Part shown: positions 28,601-43,090 of the stretch, piece by piece
Position numbering within the stretch: position 1 is the stretch's first letter
How the letters are laid out: every line of letters begins with the position of its first letter
Assembly: GCF_027706145.1 (NCBI RefSeq)
Contig: NZ_JAQFWW010000001.1
Coordinates: forward strand, 806,001 to 870,000
Length of the DNA: 64,000 bases
Direction: 5' to 3'
Origin: Bacillus changyiensis
Lineage (GTDB): Bacteria; Bacillota; Bacilli; Bacillales; Bacillaceae
Notes under the pieces: model-generated
Told to the model about the DNA's origin: nothing
What the model saw: only the letters and a program-made list of their open reading frames with translations
The model's database searches: none
Translations under genes and position numbers: made by a program

Positions 28601-29302
28601 TTACTCATGTAATCCGCATTCTGTTTTGCCCAATCCGTTCCAGCGGCCAGAGCGAAGATCATCCATTGTAAAAGCCGGAGAGGTGCACGGTTTGCAGCCT
28701 ATACTTGGATAGCCTTGGTCATGAAGGGGATGATATGGTAGATCATACTTTGTTGCATAACGCCAAATATCCTTCCATGTCCAATGGATGAGCGGACAAA
28801 CTTTAATTGACTTGAACTTTTCATCTTTATTAATAAATTCCGTGTTGCGCCGCCCTTCTGATTGTTCACGACGAAGTCCTGACAGCCAGGCCGAATAAGC
28901 TGAAAGTGTCTCACGAAGCGGAGTCACTTTCCTTAGCTCACAGCAAAAGTTTGGAGCAGTTTTCCAAAGGTTATCTCCGTGTTTTTCTGCTTGCTGTTCA
29001 ACGGTAAGCTCCGGTTTTTTCATCATAATCTGAAAGCCTGGATAACGTTCTTTGACAGCTTCAATTGTTTCATATGTTTCTTTAAAATGAAGCCCTGTAT
29101 CAAGAAACACGATCATGGCATCCTTTTTCACCTTATTAATTAAATCCATTAAAACGATTCCTTCAATACCAAAGCTACAAGCATATACAAGCTGATCACC
29201 ATAATGACCATAGGCCCATTTAAGTACCGCTAATGCCCCTTTATAAGAGTCATCATGTTGAAACGTAATGGCTGGTTCCTTCCATGAATGATAAGTAAGA
29301 AT
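28601..29302 (-). CDS. cysH: phosphoadenylyl-sulfate (PAPS) reductase with an ATT start codon
   Basis: Thioredoxin-dependent reductase that turns PAPS (or APS) into sulfite. Homology is continuous from ILTYHSWKEPAITF at 29302 to the C-terminal ECGLHE and gives 233 residues, the B. subtilis length. It includes the PP-loop ACSFGIEGIV (about 41-50), the SGLRREQS motif, the cysteine pair FCCEL and GCKPC that together suit a 4Fe-4S cluster, and the catalytic C-terminal cysteine. The first codon is ATT, eight bases after AAAGGAGG; no ATG, GTG or TTG is in frame nearby. Starting at the next ATG (29149) would remove 51 residues with the PP-loop. The start is inferred; a sequencing error or lost start cannot be excluded. 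Confidence 0.85.
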   Translation of the reverse strand: MLTYHSWKEPAITFQHDDSYKGALAVLKWAYGHYGDQLVYACSFGIEGIVLMDLINKVKKDAMIVFLDTGLHFKETYETIEAVKERYPGFQIMMKKPELTVEQQAEKHGDNLWKTAPNFCCELRKVTPLRETLSAYSAWLSGLRREQSEGRRNTEFINKDEKFKSIKVCPLIHWTWKDIWRYATKYDLPYHPLHDQGYPSIGCKPCTSPAFTMDDLRSGRWNGLGKTECGLHE

Positions 29303-29328
29303 CGCTATCCCCTCCTTTTTTCGCCAAC

Positions 29329-29365
29329 AAAAAAACGGCTTCCAGCAGAAAAACTGTGAAAACCG
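29329..29365 (-). terminator. intrinsic terminator or attenuator ahead of cysH
   Basis: On the minus strand CGGTTTTC-ACAG / CTG-GGAAGCCG forms a long hairpin with the loop TTTTT, followed by seven T residues. It lies 21 bases after the YezD-like stop codon and about 10 bases before the cysH ribosome binding site. All of the cysH operon must be read through it unless another promoter exists downstream, so it may act as a regulated attenuator. I found no clear anti-terminator partner. Confidence 0.75.
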
Positions 29366-29385
29366 CCTCTAGTTTGTCTAGTCAG

Positions 29386-29529
29386 CTATTTCAATCTTAT
29401 TTTTTCATGTTTTTCAATTTGAATGACTTTCCCATCTTGAACAATGAATGTAATCGATCCGAAGTTCATGTCCTTCAACATATCTTTCATCTTGATGATC
29501 ACGATTTCGAATTGCTCATCTCTTCCCAC
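29386..29529 (-). CDS. YezD-like small protein (DUF2292 type)
   Basis: A 47-codon frame starting with GTG at 29529, with AGAGGAGG seven bases upstream. The product has an acidic helix (IKMKDMLKDMNFGS) followed by a two-strand hairpin ITFIVQDGKVIQIEKHEKIR; the pattern 'GSI-F-VQDGKVIQIEK-EKIR' fits the YezD/DUF2292 family of small proteins often found beside sulfur genes. Function is unknown. It is the first gene after the sulfur promoter and precedes the attenuator and cysH, so it is probably the lead cistron of the sulfur operon. Too short and GTG-started to be found by simple ORF calls. Confidence 0.8.
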   Translation of the reverse strand: MGRDEQFEIVIIKMKDMLKDMNFGSITFIVQDGKVIQIEKHEKIRLK

Positions 29530-29601
29530 TCTAGTTCCTCCTCTGCCCCATCTTTCAAACGAAAAGCAGCACTAGATTAGCCCCTCAATTGTTATTTTAA
29601 A

Positions 29602-29629
29602 ATTTTAGCACAATTCAAACAAAAGTCAA
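29602..29629 (-). promoter_or_regulatory. predicted sigma-A promoter of the sulfur operon
   Basis: TTGACT (29629-29624) and TAAAAT (29607-29602) with 16-base spacing on the minus strand. Transcription would begin near 29595 and give a leader of about 65 bases before the YezD-like gene. In B. subtilis the cysH operon is induced by sulfur limitation; no specific operator is recognisable here. Confidence 0.6.
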
Positions 29630-29681
29630 CCCGACTTTTTTGATAGGATTAATTAAAATTAAAAAATGATTCTTTTTTACT

Positions 29682-29718
29682 AAAAAAAACCGTCTCCCAC
29701 TTGAGGGATGACGGCTTT
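29682..29718 (-). terminator. terminator of the pyr operon
   Basis: GCCGTC-TCCC / GGGA-GACGGT arms on the minus strand followed by eight T residues, starting directly after the pyrE stop codon. It ends the pyrimidine operon. Confidence 0.9.
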
Positions 29719-30343
29719 TTATTGTTCCATCCATTTTTTCGATTCTGGATTTGCTCTCCATTCTTTTAGTTTGGTGACATCTGCTTCACTGATATAGGCA
29801 CCACTGACTGCGGTTTCAATCAAGGTGTCATAATCGGTTAAAGTGTGATAATCTACACCTGCTTTACGAAAAGCAGTGTCTGCCTTTGAAAGTCCATATG
29901 TGAAGATGGCGGCAACCCCTAACACATCACAGCCTGCTTCTTTTAAAGCAGTAACAGCGTCGAGAACACTTCCACCTGTTGAAATTAAATCTTCAATGAC
30001 AACGACTTTCTGACCTGCTGATATTCGCCCTTCTATTTGATTTCCTTTTCCATGGGTCTTCGGTTTACTTCTAACATAACTCATTGGCAGACCGAGCCTA
30101 TCAGCAGTAAGTGCGGCATGGGGAATACCCGCTGTTGCTGTTCCAGCAATCATTTCTGTTTGAGGGAATTGAGCTTGGATCAGCTCTGCCAGACCTCCTG
30201 CAATCTCATTTCTCACTTCAGGATATGAAAGGGTCAGACGGTTATCACAGTAAATTGGTGACAGGATACCACTCGCCCATGTAAACGGCTGATTCGGCCG
30301 TAAAAAAACGGCTTTGATCGTTAAAAGATGATTGGCAATACTT

Positions 30344-30351
<8 letters not shown>
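29719..30351 (-). CDS. pyrE: orotate phosphoribosyltransferase
   Basis: 210-residue enzyme that couples orotate to PRPP to make OMP. PRPP motif [15 protein letters not shown] (about 114-128), the lysine-rich [17 protein letters not shown] loop, and [13 protein letters not shown]. The ATG at 30351 follows GGGGAGG by eight bases and overlaps the pyrF end by 8 bases; an in-frame TTG seven codons upstream sits before that site and is rejected. Last gene of the pyr operon. Confidence 0.96.
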
Positions 30352-32736
<2,385 letters not shown>

Positions 32737-32740
<4 letters not shown>

Positions 32741-35700
32741 TCGTGTACCGCCGCCTCTTGTACTAGTTTAATTTCAGCCATATGGTCAGTCAGAAAGCTC
32801 ATACTTTCAAGGACCCGCAAGATTGCTTCAGCTGTATCAAGTGATGTCAGACAGGCCACACCGTTTTCGACAGATTCACGTCTGATTCGGAAACCGTCTC
32901 TTTGCGGCTGTTTTCCTTTTGTTAGTGTATTCACGACAAATTGAGCTTCTCCATTGCGGATCACATCAAGTAAATTTCCGCCTTCCTGACCGATTTTCCC
33001 AACGGTTTTAACGGGAATTGCCGCTTGTCGTAAATAGTCAGCCGTACCTTCTGTCGCTAAAATTTGATAACCGATCGCATGAAACCGCTTGGCGATCGAA
33101 AGCCCTTCTTGTTTATCTTTATCAGCAACTGTCAACAGTACTGACCCATCTTTTGGAATCTGTATACCTGAGGCAATCAGTCCTTTGTAAAGCGCCTTTT
33201 CCAATGTCAAATCTTTTCCCATGACTTCGCCCGTTGACTTCATTTCCGGACCAAGCGTAATATCCACTCTTCTCAACTTTGCAAAAGAGAAGACAGGAAC
33301 TTTTACATACACACCTGCTTGTTCTTGCTGCAGACCTTCTGTAAATCCGACATCTGAAAGCTTTTGACCAAGAATCACTTTTGTTGCTAGGTTCGCCATT
33401 GGGATGCCGGTAATTTTGCTGAGAAATGGCACTGTGCGGCTTGATCGCGGATTCACCTCAAGGACATACACTTCATCTTTTGAAAGGACAAACTGAATGT
33501 TTAAGAGTCCGACAATGTTTAAGCCTTTTGCTAGTTTTATCGTGTATTGTTCAATCTTTTTCTTAATCTCTGCTGAAAGCGATTGTGGCGGATAGACAGC
33601 AATCGAGTCACCAGAGTGAACACCGGCTCGTTCGATATGTTCCATAATCCCTGGGATGACAACTGTTTCCCCGTCAGAAATGGCGTCTACCTCAATCTCT
33701 TTCCCAATCAAATATTTATCGATTAACACAGGGTGCTGGGGATTGATTTTTACCGCATGTTCCATATAGTGAAGAAGTTCTGATTGATGATAAACGATTT
33801 CCATTGCTCTTCCACCAAGTACATATGATGGGCGAACAAGGACCGGATAGCCGATGTGATCAGCAATTTTAACAGCTTCTTCTACAGATATTGCTGTCTT
33901 TCCTAATGGTTGTGGAACATGGAGCATTTCGAGCGTCTGTTCGAATTTATCTCTGTCTTCAGCACGGTCAAGATCTTCAAGAGATGTTCCAAGAATCTTT
34001 ACTCCTCTGTCTTCTAGGGCATCGGCAAGATTGATTGCGGTCTGTCCCCCAAACTGGACGATCACACCTTCAGGCTGTTCCAAATCGATAATCTGCATCA
34101 CATCTTCAACAGTCAGCGGTTCAAAATAAAGTTTGTCAGAAATACTAAAGTCTGTCGACACCGTCTCAGGGTTGTTATTAATAATAATCGCTTCATATCC
34201 TGCTTCTTTAATCGCCCAAACAGAATGAACGGTGGCATAATCAAACTCGACCCCTTGACCGATTCGGATCGGCCCTGAGCCTAGCACAATGACACTTTTT
34301 TTCTCCGTTCTTTCAGATTCATTCTCTTCTTCATACGTACTATAAAAATAAGGTGTTTCAGATTCAAACTCTGCTGCACATGTATCAACCATTTTATAAA
34401 CAGGTACAATCCCAGCTTCTTTTCTAAGATCATATACCTTTCGTTCCGGCATTCCCCATAATTGGCTGATTGTGCGATCTGAAAAACCAAGTTCTTTTGC
34501 TTTTTTTAATAAACTGAAGTCACCGCGTGCTTTTTCAAATGTCTCTTCAAAGCGAATGATCCCTGCAAGCTTATGGAGAAAGAACAGATCAATTGCAGAA
34601 AACTGATGGAGTTCTTGAACTGTGTAGCCTCTTCTCAAGGCTTCAGCCAAATAAAAGAGCCGTTCATCTCCCGCTTTTTGAATCCGTTTGACTAAGGTGT
34701 CATTTGTAATATCTGCTGCATTTTTCAATTCAAGATGATATACATCTGCCTCAAGTGAACGGATAGCTTTGAGCAATGATTCCTCAAAAGTTCGACCGAT
34801 CGCCATGACCTCACCTGTTGCTTTCATCTGTGTGCCAAGTTTGCGGTTAGCTGATTCAAACTTATCAAATGGCCACCGCGGTATTTTTGAGACGACATAG
34901 TCAAGTGCTGGTTCAAATGACGCATATGTTTTCCCAGTTACAGGATTCATCATTTCGTCAAGAGACAGTCCGACAGCGATTTTAGCAGCCAGCTTTGCAA
35001 TTGGATAACCTGTTGCTTTTGAGGCAAGGGCAGATGAACGGCTGACCCTTGGATTGACCTCAATGATGTAATATTGAAAACTATTTGGATCGAGCGCAAG
35101 CTGCACATTACAGCCACCTTCGATTTCAAGGGCACGAATAATTTTCAAGGACACATTACGAAGCATTTGATATTCACGGTCACTCAACGTCTGGCTTGGA
35201 GCAACAACGATACTATCACCGGTATGGATACCGACCGGATCAATATTTTCCATATTACAGACGACAATCGCATGATCGTTTGCATCTCTCATCACTTCAT
35301 ATTCAATTTCTTTATATCCGGCAATGCTCTTTTCAAGCAGGCATTGATGAACTGGACTCATCTTCAATCCACTTTCAACAATTTCTTTCAGTTCATCTTC
35401 ATTTGAACAGATGCCTCCACCAGTTCCACCAAGTGTATAAGCAGGTCTGACGATCACCGGAAATCCGATCTCCCGCGTAAACTTACGAGCTTCTTCTAAT
35501 GAATGGATAATTTCACTGTCAGGGACTGGTTCATGAAGTTCATTCATTAAATTTCTAAACAAATCGCGGTCTTCAGCTTTTTGAATCGCTGACAACTTTG
35601 TGCCGAGGACCTCGACACCGCACTCTGCCAAAATACCACTCTCCGATAATTCGACTGCTAAATTGAGACCTGTCTGTCCTCCCAAGGTTGGTAAAATCGC

Positions 35701-35952
35701 GTCTGGACGCTCCTTGCGGATAATTCGCGTTAAAAATTCAAGTGTCAGTGGTTCGATATAGACACGATCAGCCATTTCTGTATCGGTCATAATCGTCGCT
35801 GGATTTGAGTTGACAAGGATGACTTCATACCCTTCTTCTTTTAAAGCTAGACACGCTTGAGTCCCTGCATAATCAAATTCAGCAGCCTGTCCAATAATGA
35901 TCGGACCTGAACCAATGACCAAAATCTTTTTAATATCTAGACGCTTCGGCAT
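32737..35952 (-). CDS. pyrAB: carbamoyl-phosphate synthase, pyrimidine-specific large subunit
   Basis: 1071-residue enzyme with two homologous ATP-grasp halves, each beginning with a [15 protein letters not shown] loop ([20 protein letters not shown] near residue 12 and [20 protein letters not shown] near 560). The C-terminal MGS-like domain (from about 935) is the allosteric site for UMP and PRPP. It makes carbamoyl phosphate for pyrimidines with the glutaminase PyrAA; its start overlaps the end of pyrAA by 16 bases. Confidence 0.98.
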
Positions 35953-37027
35953 ACAGCTACCCCTTCTTTCTCAATGCTTTCAATCATTTCTAGAAATTGA
36001 TCAAATAAATGGTTGGCATCCTCTGGTCCTGGTGAAGCCTCTGGATGATATTGAACAGTAAATGCTGGTTCATATTTGTGTTTTAGACCTTCGATTGTAT
36101 GATCATTCACTGCCAGATGTGTCACTTCAAGTGGTGTGTCGTCAACAGATGAAACTGTATAACTATGATTTTGCGATGTAATGGATACTTTGCCAGTCTT
36201 AAGTTCTTTAACAGGATGGTTTGATCCCCGATGACCGAATTTCATTTTCTCTGTCTTTGCGCCGCAAGCAAGAGCGAACAATTGATGTCCGAGACAGATA
36301 CCGAAAAGAGGAACCTTTCCAATAATCGTTTGAATCATTTCAATCGCTTCAGGTACATCTTCTGGATCTCCCGGTCCATTTGAAAGCATGACCCCGTCAG
36401 GTTTCAGCTGCATCACTTCTTCACCTGTTACATGGTGAGGTACAACAATCACATCACAATGACGTTTATTGAGTTCTCGTAAAATACCATGTTTCATTCC
36501 GAAATCTACCAACACAATCCGTTTCCCTCTTCCAGGACTTGGATATGCCGTTTTCGTTGAAACTTGGCTGACTTGATCTTTTGGTAGGGTTGTTTCTTTT
36601 AATTTTTGAACAAGAACATCCGTATCCTCATCAGCACCGGCAAATATCCCCTTTAAGGTTCCGGCGGTACGGATCATGCGGGTTAGTTTTCTCGTATCAA
36701 TCCCTGATAAGCCAGGAATATTTTTTATTTTTAAGTATTCATCAAGTGTATAGGCAGAACGCCAATTTGAAGGAAGTTGGCATAACTCTTTGACAATAAA
36801 GCCTCGTACATAAGGTGTGATAGATTCAAAATCATCTCTGTTGATACCGTAGTTTCCGATCAATGGATAGGTCAGAGTGACAATCTGTCCACAGTAGGAT
36901 GGATCTGAAAGGATTTCTTGATAGCCTGTCATTCCAGTGTTAAAGACGACTTCTCCCATACCGTTTTCAATACTACCAAAGGCTTCTCCTTGGAAAACCG
37001 CCCCATTTTCAAGAACCAGACGTCTTA

Positions 37028-37031
<4 letters not shown>
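35937..37031 (-). CDS. pyrAA: carbamoyl-phosphate synthase, pyrimidine-specific small subunit
   Basis: 364-residue glutamine amidotransferase subunit. N-terminal small-chain domain ([32 protein letters not shown]) and C-terminal class I glutaminase with the nucleophile in [13 protein letters not shown] (C about 244) and the His-Glu pair in [11 protein letters not shown]. Supplies ammonia to PyrAB. The ATG overlaps pyrC by four bases. Confidence 0.97.
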
Positions 37032-39230
<2,199 letters not shown>

Positions 39231-39249
39231 TTAAGTTTTAAATTTTCCC

Positions 39250-39348
39250 AAAAAAATCCTCCAAGACACGGATGGCTTGGAGGATAGAGTGAATCAGAGA
39301 ATGTGTTTTGCATTCTCTTTCAGCAACCCTTTCAAGCCTCTCTGGACT
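39250..39348 (-). promoter_or_regulatory. PyrR attenuator between pyrP and pyrB
   Basis: On the minus strand AGTCCAGAGAGGCT (39348-39335) is the conserved PyrR-binding loop of the anti-antiterminator. It is followed by a terminator with the perfect arms ATCCTCCAAG / CTTGGAGGAT (39286-39257) and seven T residues to 39250. With UMP, PyrR holds the binding hairpin and lets the terminator form. This is the third attenuator of the operon. Confidence 0.9.
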
Positions 39349-39363
39349 TTAGTTAAAAGGTTT

Positions 39364-40668
39364 TTATATATGTTCTTCTATTTCGATCCCATCCTGTTCT
39401 TCCTTTGATTCTGGCAGGACAAGGTTCAAAATCACACCAACAATTGCGGCAAGCGCCATACTGGATAATTCAAAATTTCCAACTTTAATAAATGCACCGC
39501 CGACTCCAATGACAAGAATGACAGATGAGATAATCAGGTTTCGTTTATTTTCGAGATCTATTTTATTATCAATCAGCATCCTCAGTCCGCTTGAAGCGAT
39601 GATTCCAAACAAGAGGATGGAAACCCCCCCCATTACTGCGGACGGAACTGAGCTAATAAGCGCTGAAATTTTGCCGATGAATCCAAAACATAAGGCGATA
39701 ACGGCAGCTCCTCCGATCACAAATACGCTGAAAACTCTTGTGATCGCCAGAACGCCAATATTTTCACCATAAGTTGTCGTTGGTGGTCCACCTAGACATG
39801 CCGCCATTAATGTCGCGACACTGTCTCCCAAAATCGAGCGGTGAAGTCCCGGTTTTTTGATGAAATCTTGACCGACAACTTTGCTTAACACCATCTGGTG
39901 CCCGATATGTTCGGACATGGTCACAAAGGCAACAGGAACCATGGCAATTCCGATTCCCATTGCTGCCTGCGATGGCGTGTAATCCACAAATGGGAGAACG
40001 AAATCAGGAACTGCGAACCACTTTGCATCAACCACCATTTGATAATCTACTATTCCTTGACTGAGAGCGAACAAATATCCGCCAATGATCCCGATTAAGA
40101 CCGGAATCAGACTGAAAAACCCTCTTAAAAAAATCGCGCAGATGATCGTGAGAGCAAGTGTAAATCCTGCAACACCAAAGTGTTTTGCACTGTATACAAG
40201 TTGTGTTGCACCTGAATTTTCATACATCGCCATTTTAACCGCTGTACTCGCAAGTCCAAGCCCGATGACAATAATTACTGGCCCAACAACAATCGGGGGA
40301 AGAACTTTCATCAGCCACCCTGTGCCAAGCTGCTGAATGAAGAGAGCAATCAACCCGTAAGCAATCCCTGCCATAAAAGCACCGATCATAGCTGCTCCAG
40401 GACCTCCAGAAGCTTTAGCCGCAATAATCGGGGCGATAAAAGCGAAGGATGAACCTAAGTAAGCCGGGATTTGTCCTTTTGTAATAAATAGATATGCAAG
40501 TGTCCCAAGACCGCTTGTAATCAGCGCCACACCCGGGCTTAATCCTACAAGTTTCGGAACGAGGATGGTTGCTCCAAACATGGCAAACAAATGCTGTAGG
40601 CTAAAGGAAATCCAATTTAATGGTTTTGGTACATCTCTGACACCTAAATTAACTTTTTTCTGACTCAT
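39364..40668 (-). CDS. pyrP: uracil permease
   Basis: 434-residue membrane protein of the NCS2/UraA family with about 12 to 14 helices, opening with MSQKKVNLGVRDVPKPLNWI and the characteristic LQHLFAMFGATILVP. The substrate-site segment FVTMSEHIGHQ and GGPPTTTYGENIGVLAITRV are conserved. It imports uracil for salvage and lies between the second and third attenuators. Confidence 0.97.
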   Translation of the reverse strand: MSQKKVNLGVRDVPKPLNWISFSLQHLFAMFGATILVPKLVGLSPGVALITSGLGTLAYLFITKGQIPAYLGSSFAFIAPIIAAKASGGPGAAMIGAFMAGIAYGLIALFIQQLGTGWLMKVLPPIVVGPVIIVIGLGLASTAVKMAMYENSGATQLVYSAKHFGVAGFTLALTIICAIFLRGFFSLIPVLIGIIGGYLFALSQGIVDYQMVVDAKWFAVPDFVLPFVDYTPSQAAMGIGIAMVPVAFVTMSEHIGHQMVLSKVVGQDFIKKPGLHRSILGDSVATLMAACLGGPPTTTYGENIGVLAITRVFSVFVIGGAAVIALCFGFIGKISALISSVPSAVMGGVSILLFGIIASSGLRMLIDNKIDLENKRNLIISSVILVIGVGGAFIKVGNFELSSMALAAIVGVILNLVLPESKEEQDGIEIEEHI

Positions 40669-40737
40669 CTTTTTTCCTCCTGGTGATCAACCTCAACTGT
40701 TATGATGTCTTATTATTGAAAAAGAAAACGTCCCATT

Positions 40738-40840
40738 AAAAAAACCCCTTTGCTATTTATGCAAAGAGGTAGACGAAGACTGTCACACTACTGGTGACGA
40801 GCAGTCGCTTTCTCCCTCTTTGCAAACTCTCTGGAATGCA
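40738..40840 (-). promoter_or_regulatory. PyrR attenuator between pyrR and pyrP
   Basis: The minus strand reads TTCCAGAGAGTTTGCAAAGAG (40836 to 40816), the PyrR-binding element, then a terminator CCTCTTTGC / GCAAAGGGG with a 7-base loop and seven T residues (40770-40738). The arm TTTGCAAAGAGG can pair alternatively with the terminator, as expected of an antiterminator. Second attenuator of the operon. Confidence 0.88.
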
Positions 40841-40861
40841 TTTAAAAAAGGATCATTTCAT

Positions 40862-41413
<552 letters not shown>

Positions 41414-41449
41414 TTAAAGACCCCCTCATATCTCTATCAGGATCAAACA

Positions 41450-41540
41450 AAAACCCCTTCTGCAAAAGGCAGAGAGGGGTTCTCTTTAAAGCGAATGGGT
41501 CATTCACCTGTCCGATATCCTTCTCAGCCTCTCTGGACTG
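41450..41540 (-). promoter_or_regulatory. PyrR attenuator in the leader ahead of pyrR
   Basis: The PyrR-binding loop CAGTCCAGAGAGGC lies at 41540-41527 on the minus strand. A terminator with arms AACCCCTCTCTGC / GCAGAAGGGGTT and a following T run is at 41482-41450. The ORF that runs through this leader has no ribosome binding site and is not a gene. Confidence 0.9.
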
Positions 41541-41568
41541 CGTTAAAGAATCTGTTTTAACTTCATTT

Positions 41569-41597
41569 ATTATTTCAAAAAAGAAATCATCTGTCAA
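41569..41597 (-). promoter_or_regulatory. predicted sigma-A promoter of the pyr operon
   Basis: A perfect TTGACA (41597-41592) and AATAAT (41574-41569) spaced by 17 bases. The -35 box overlaps the stop codon of the upstream pseudouridine synthase gene, so the operon promoter is packed against ylyB without any spacer. Confidence 0.75.
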
Positions 41598-42505
41598 TGC
41601 TTATTTCGAAGTTTATCAAGAAGAATGTCCATATCTTTTGGCAGTGGTGCTTCAAATTCAATATATTCACCTGAGCGTGGATGATCAAACCCTAATATTC
41701 CCGCATGAAGAGCTTGTCCATTAAAATCAATCGTTTTTTTCGGGCCGTATTTCGGATCCCCAGCAAGCGGAAAACCGATATATTTCATATGTACACGAAT
41801 TTGATGGGTTCTCCCTGTTTCAAGCCGACACTCAACAACCGTAAACTCATCAAATCTCTCTTTCACTTCAAAGTGAGTCACCGCATGCTTTCCATCTCTT
41901 GTAACAGTCATACTTTGCCGATCTTTTTTATCTCTTCCGATCGGTGCGTCAATCGTCCCATGATCATGAGAAATCGTGCCATGGACAAGTGCAGTATATT
42001 TTCTTGTCACCGTTTTATTGACAAGCTGTGTAACGAGCGATTCATGAGCCAGATCATTTTTCGCCACCATTAAGAGGCCTGACGTGTCTTTATCAATTCG
42101 ATGAACAATCCCAGGGCGCATGACACCGTTAATGCCTGAGAGATCATCACAATGTGCCATCAAACCATTGACAAGCGTTCCTGTCAAGTGACCTGGAGCT
42201 GGATGTACAACCATCCCACGCGGTTTATTGACAACGAGAACATCCTGATCCTCATAATAAATATCAAGATTCATCTGTTCTGCCACAACATCGAGCGGTT
42301 CTGGTTCGGGAACATCAACAGTCACGACATCCCCCGGCTGTACTTTATAATTGGCTTTTACAACTTTTTTGTTTACATGCACGAGATCTTCTTTAATCCA
42401 CTGTTGAACCTGTGTTCTTGACCAATTCGATTCTATACTGGTTAAGTATTTATCAATGCGTTCACTTCGATGTTCTTCATGAACCGTCATTTCATAATGC
42501 TCCAT
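41594..42505 (-). CDS. ylyB: RluD-type 23S rRNA pseudouridine synthase (YlyB)
   Basis: 303-residue enzyme with an N-terminal S4 RNA-binding domain (RIDKYLTSIESNWSRTQVQQ, about 16-35) and a pseudouridine synthase domain. The catalytic aspartate is in HRIDKDTSGLLMVAKN (about 136-151); GRTHQIRVHMKYIGFPLAGD is the second family signature. By homology it modifies uridines in helix 69 of 23S rRNA; the exact sites are inferred. It starts two bases before the lspA stop codon. Confidence 0.94.
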   Translation of the reverse strand: MEHYEMTVHEEHRSERIDKYLTSIESNWSRTQVQQWIKEDLVHVNKKVVKANYKVQPGDVVTVDVPEPEPLDVVAEQMNLDIYYEDQDVLVVNKPRGMVVHPAPGHLTGTLVNGLMAHCDDLSGINGVMRPGIVHRIDKDTSGLLMVAKNDLAHESLVTQLVNKTVTRKYTALVHGTISHDHGTIDAPIGRDKKDRQSMTVTRDGKHAVTHFEVKERFDEFTVVECRLETGRTHQIRVHMKYIGFPLAGDPKYGPKKTIDFNGQALHAGILGFDHPRSGEYIEFEAPLPKDMDILLDKLRNKH

Positions 42506-42506
42506 T

Positions 42507-42968
42507 TTACAGCTCCTTCTTTTTCTTTCCGTCTAATATCATGTGGATAAACAAAAGCAACACGCCGACACATAAAGAAGAATCAGCGATGTTAAAGATC
42601 GGATAATGATAATTAACGATCACAACATGGATAAAATCAACAACTTCATGTCTGAAAATCCGGTCGATAAAATTACCGATAGCGCCACCGAGCATAAGTC
42701 CAAGAGCCATTCCAAGAAGAATTTGTCCTTTGACATGCTTTTGGATGTAGTACATGAGACCGATGATCACTACTGTTGTAATGATATAAAAAAACCACAT
42801 CTGTCCGGCAAGAATTCCCCATGCAGCACCCGGATTTCGATGAGAAGTAATAAAGAAGAAGCTATCGAAAACCGGAATGCTTTCTCCATATTCCATCTTA
42901 CTGACAATAAGCCATTTCGTTAATTGATCAATTCCAATGATAAATAATGCAATTATGTAATAAGGCAC
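42507..42968 (-). CDS. lspA: lipoprotein signal peptidase (signal peptidase II)
   Basis: 153-residue membrane aspartic protease with four helices that cleaves prolipoproteins. The catalytic aspartates are in GNFIDR and NIADSS; DQLTKW and [13 protein letters not shown] are family signatures. The start is GTG at 42968 with GGAGGAACG eight bases upstream, giving the family length; the longer ATG frame upstream adds 28 residues that do not belong to the family. Confidence 0.95.
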   Translation of the reverse strand: MPYYIIALFIIGIDQLTKWLIVSKMEYGESIPVFDSFFFITSHRNPGAAWGILAGQMWFFYIITTVVIIGLMYYIQKHVKGQILLGMALGLMLGGAIGNFIDRIFRHEVVDFIHVVIVNYHYPIFNIADSSLCVGVLLLFIHMILDGKKKKEL

Positions 42969-43052
42969 AAACCGTTCCTCCAGTATCTGTTTCTCTTCAT
43001 TAAAGCATTTTAACAAGAAAAAGAAGCGGAGTAAAGGAATATTCGTTGACAT

Positions 43053-43086
43053 CCCTTGAGAAGGCAGTATTTTACCTTCTCAAGGG
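43053..43086 (-). repeat. perfect inverted repeat between ylyA and lspA
   Basis: CCCTTGAGAAGG and CCTTCTCAAGGG are perfect 12-base arms around a 10-base loop, starting a few bases after the ylyA stop codon. There is no T run on the minus strand, so it is not a normal intrinsic terminator; it may be an RNA stability element or a protein binding site. Confidence 0.6.
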
Positions 43087-43090
43087 TACA

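Noticed and set aside
28601..29149. cysH starting at the ATG at 29149
   Set aside because: Homology continues in frame for 51 codons upstream, through the PP-loop, to a good ribosome binding site. The shorter protein would be inactive.
29356..29580. 74-residue plus-strand frame opposite the YezD-like gene
   Set aside because: The minus strand has a GTG start with a strong binding site and family-like residues; the plus frame starts inside the terminator with no binding site.
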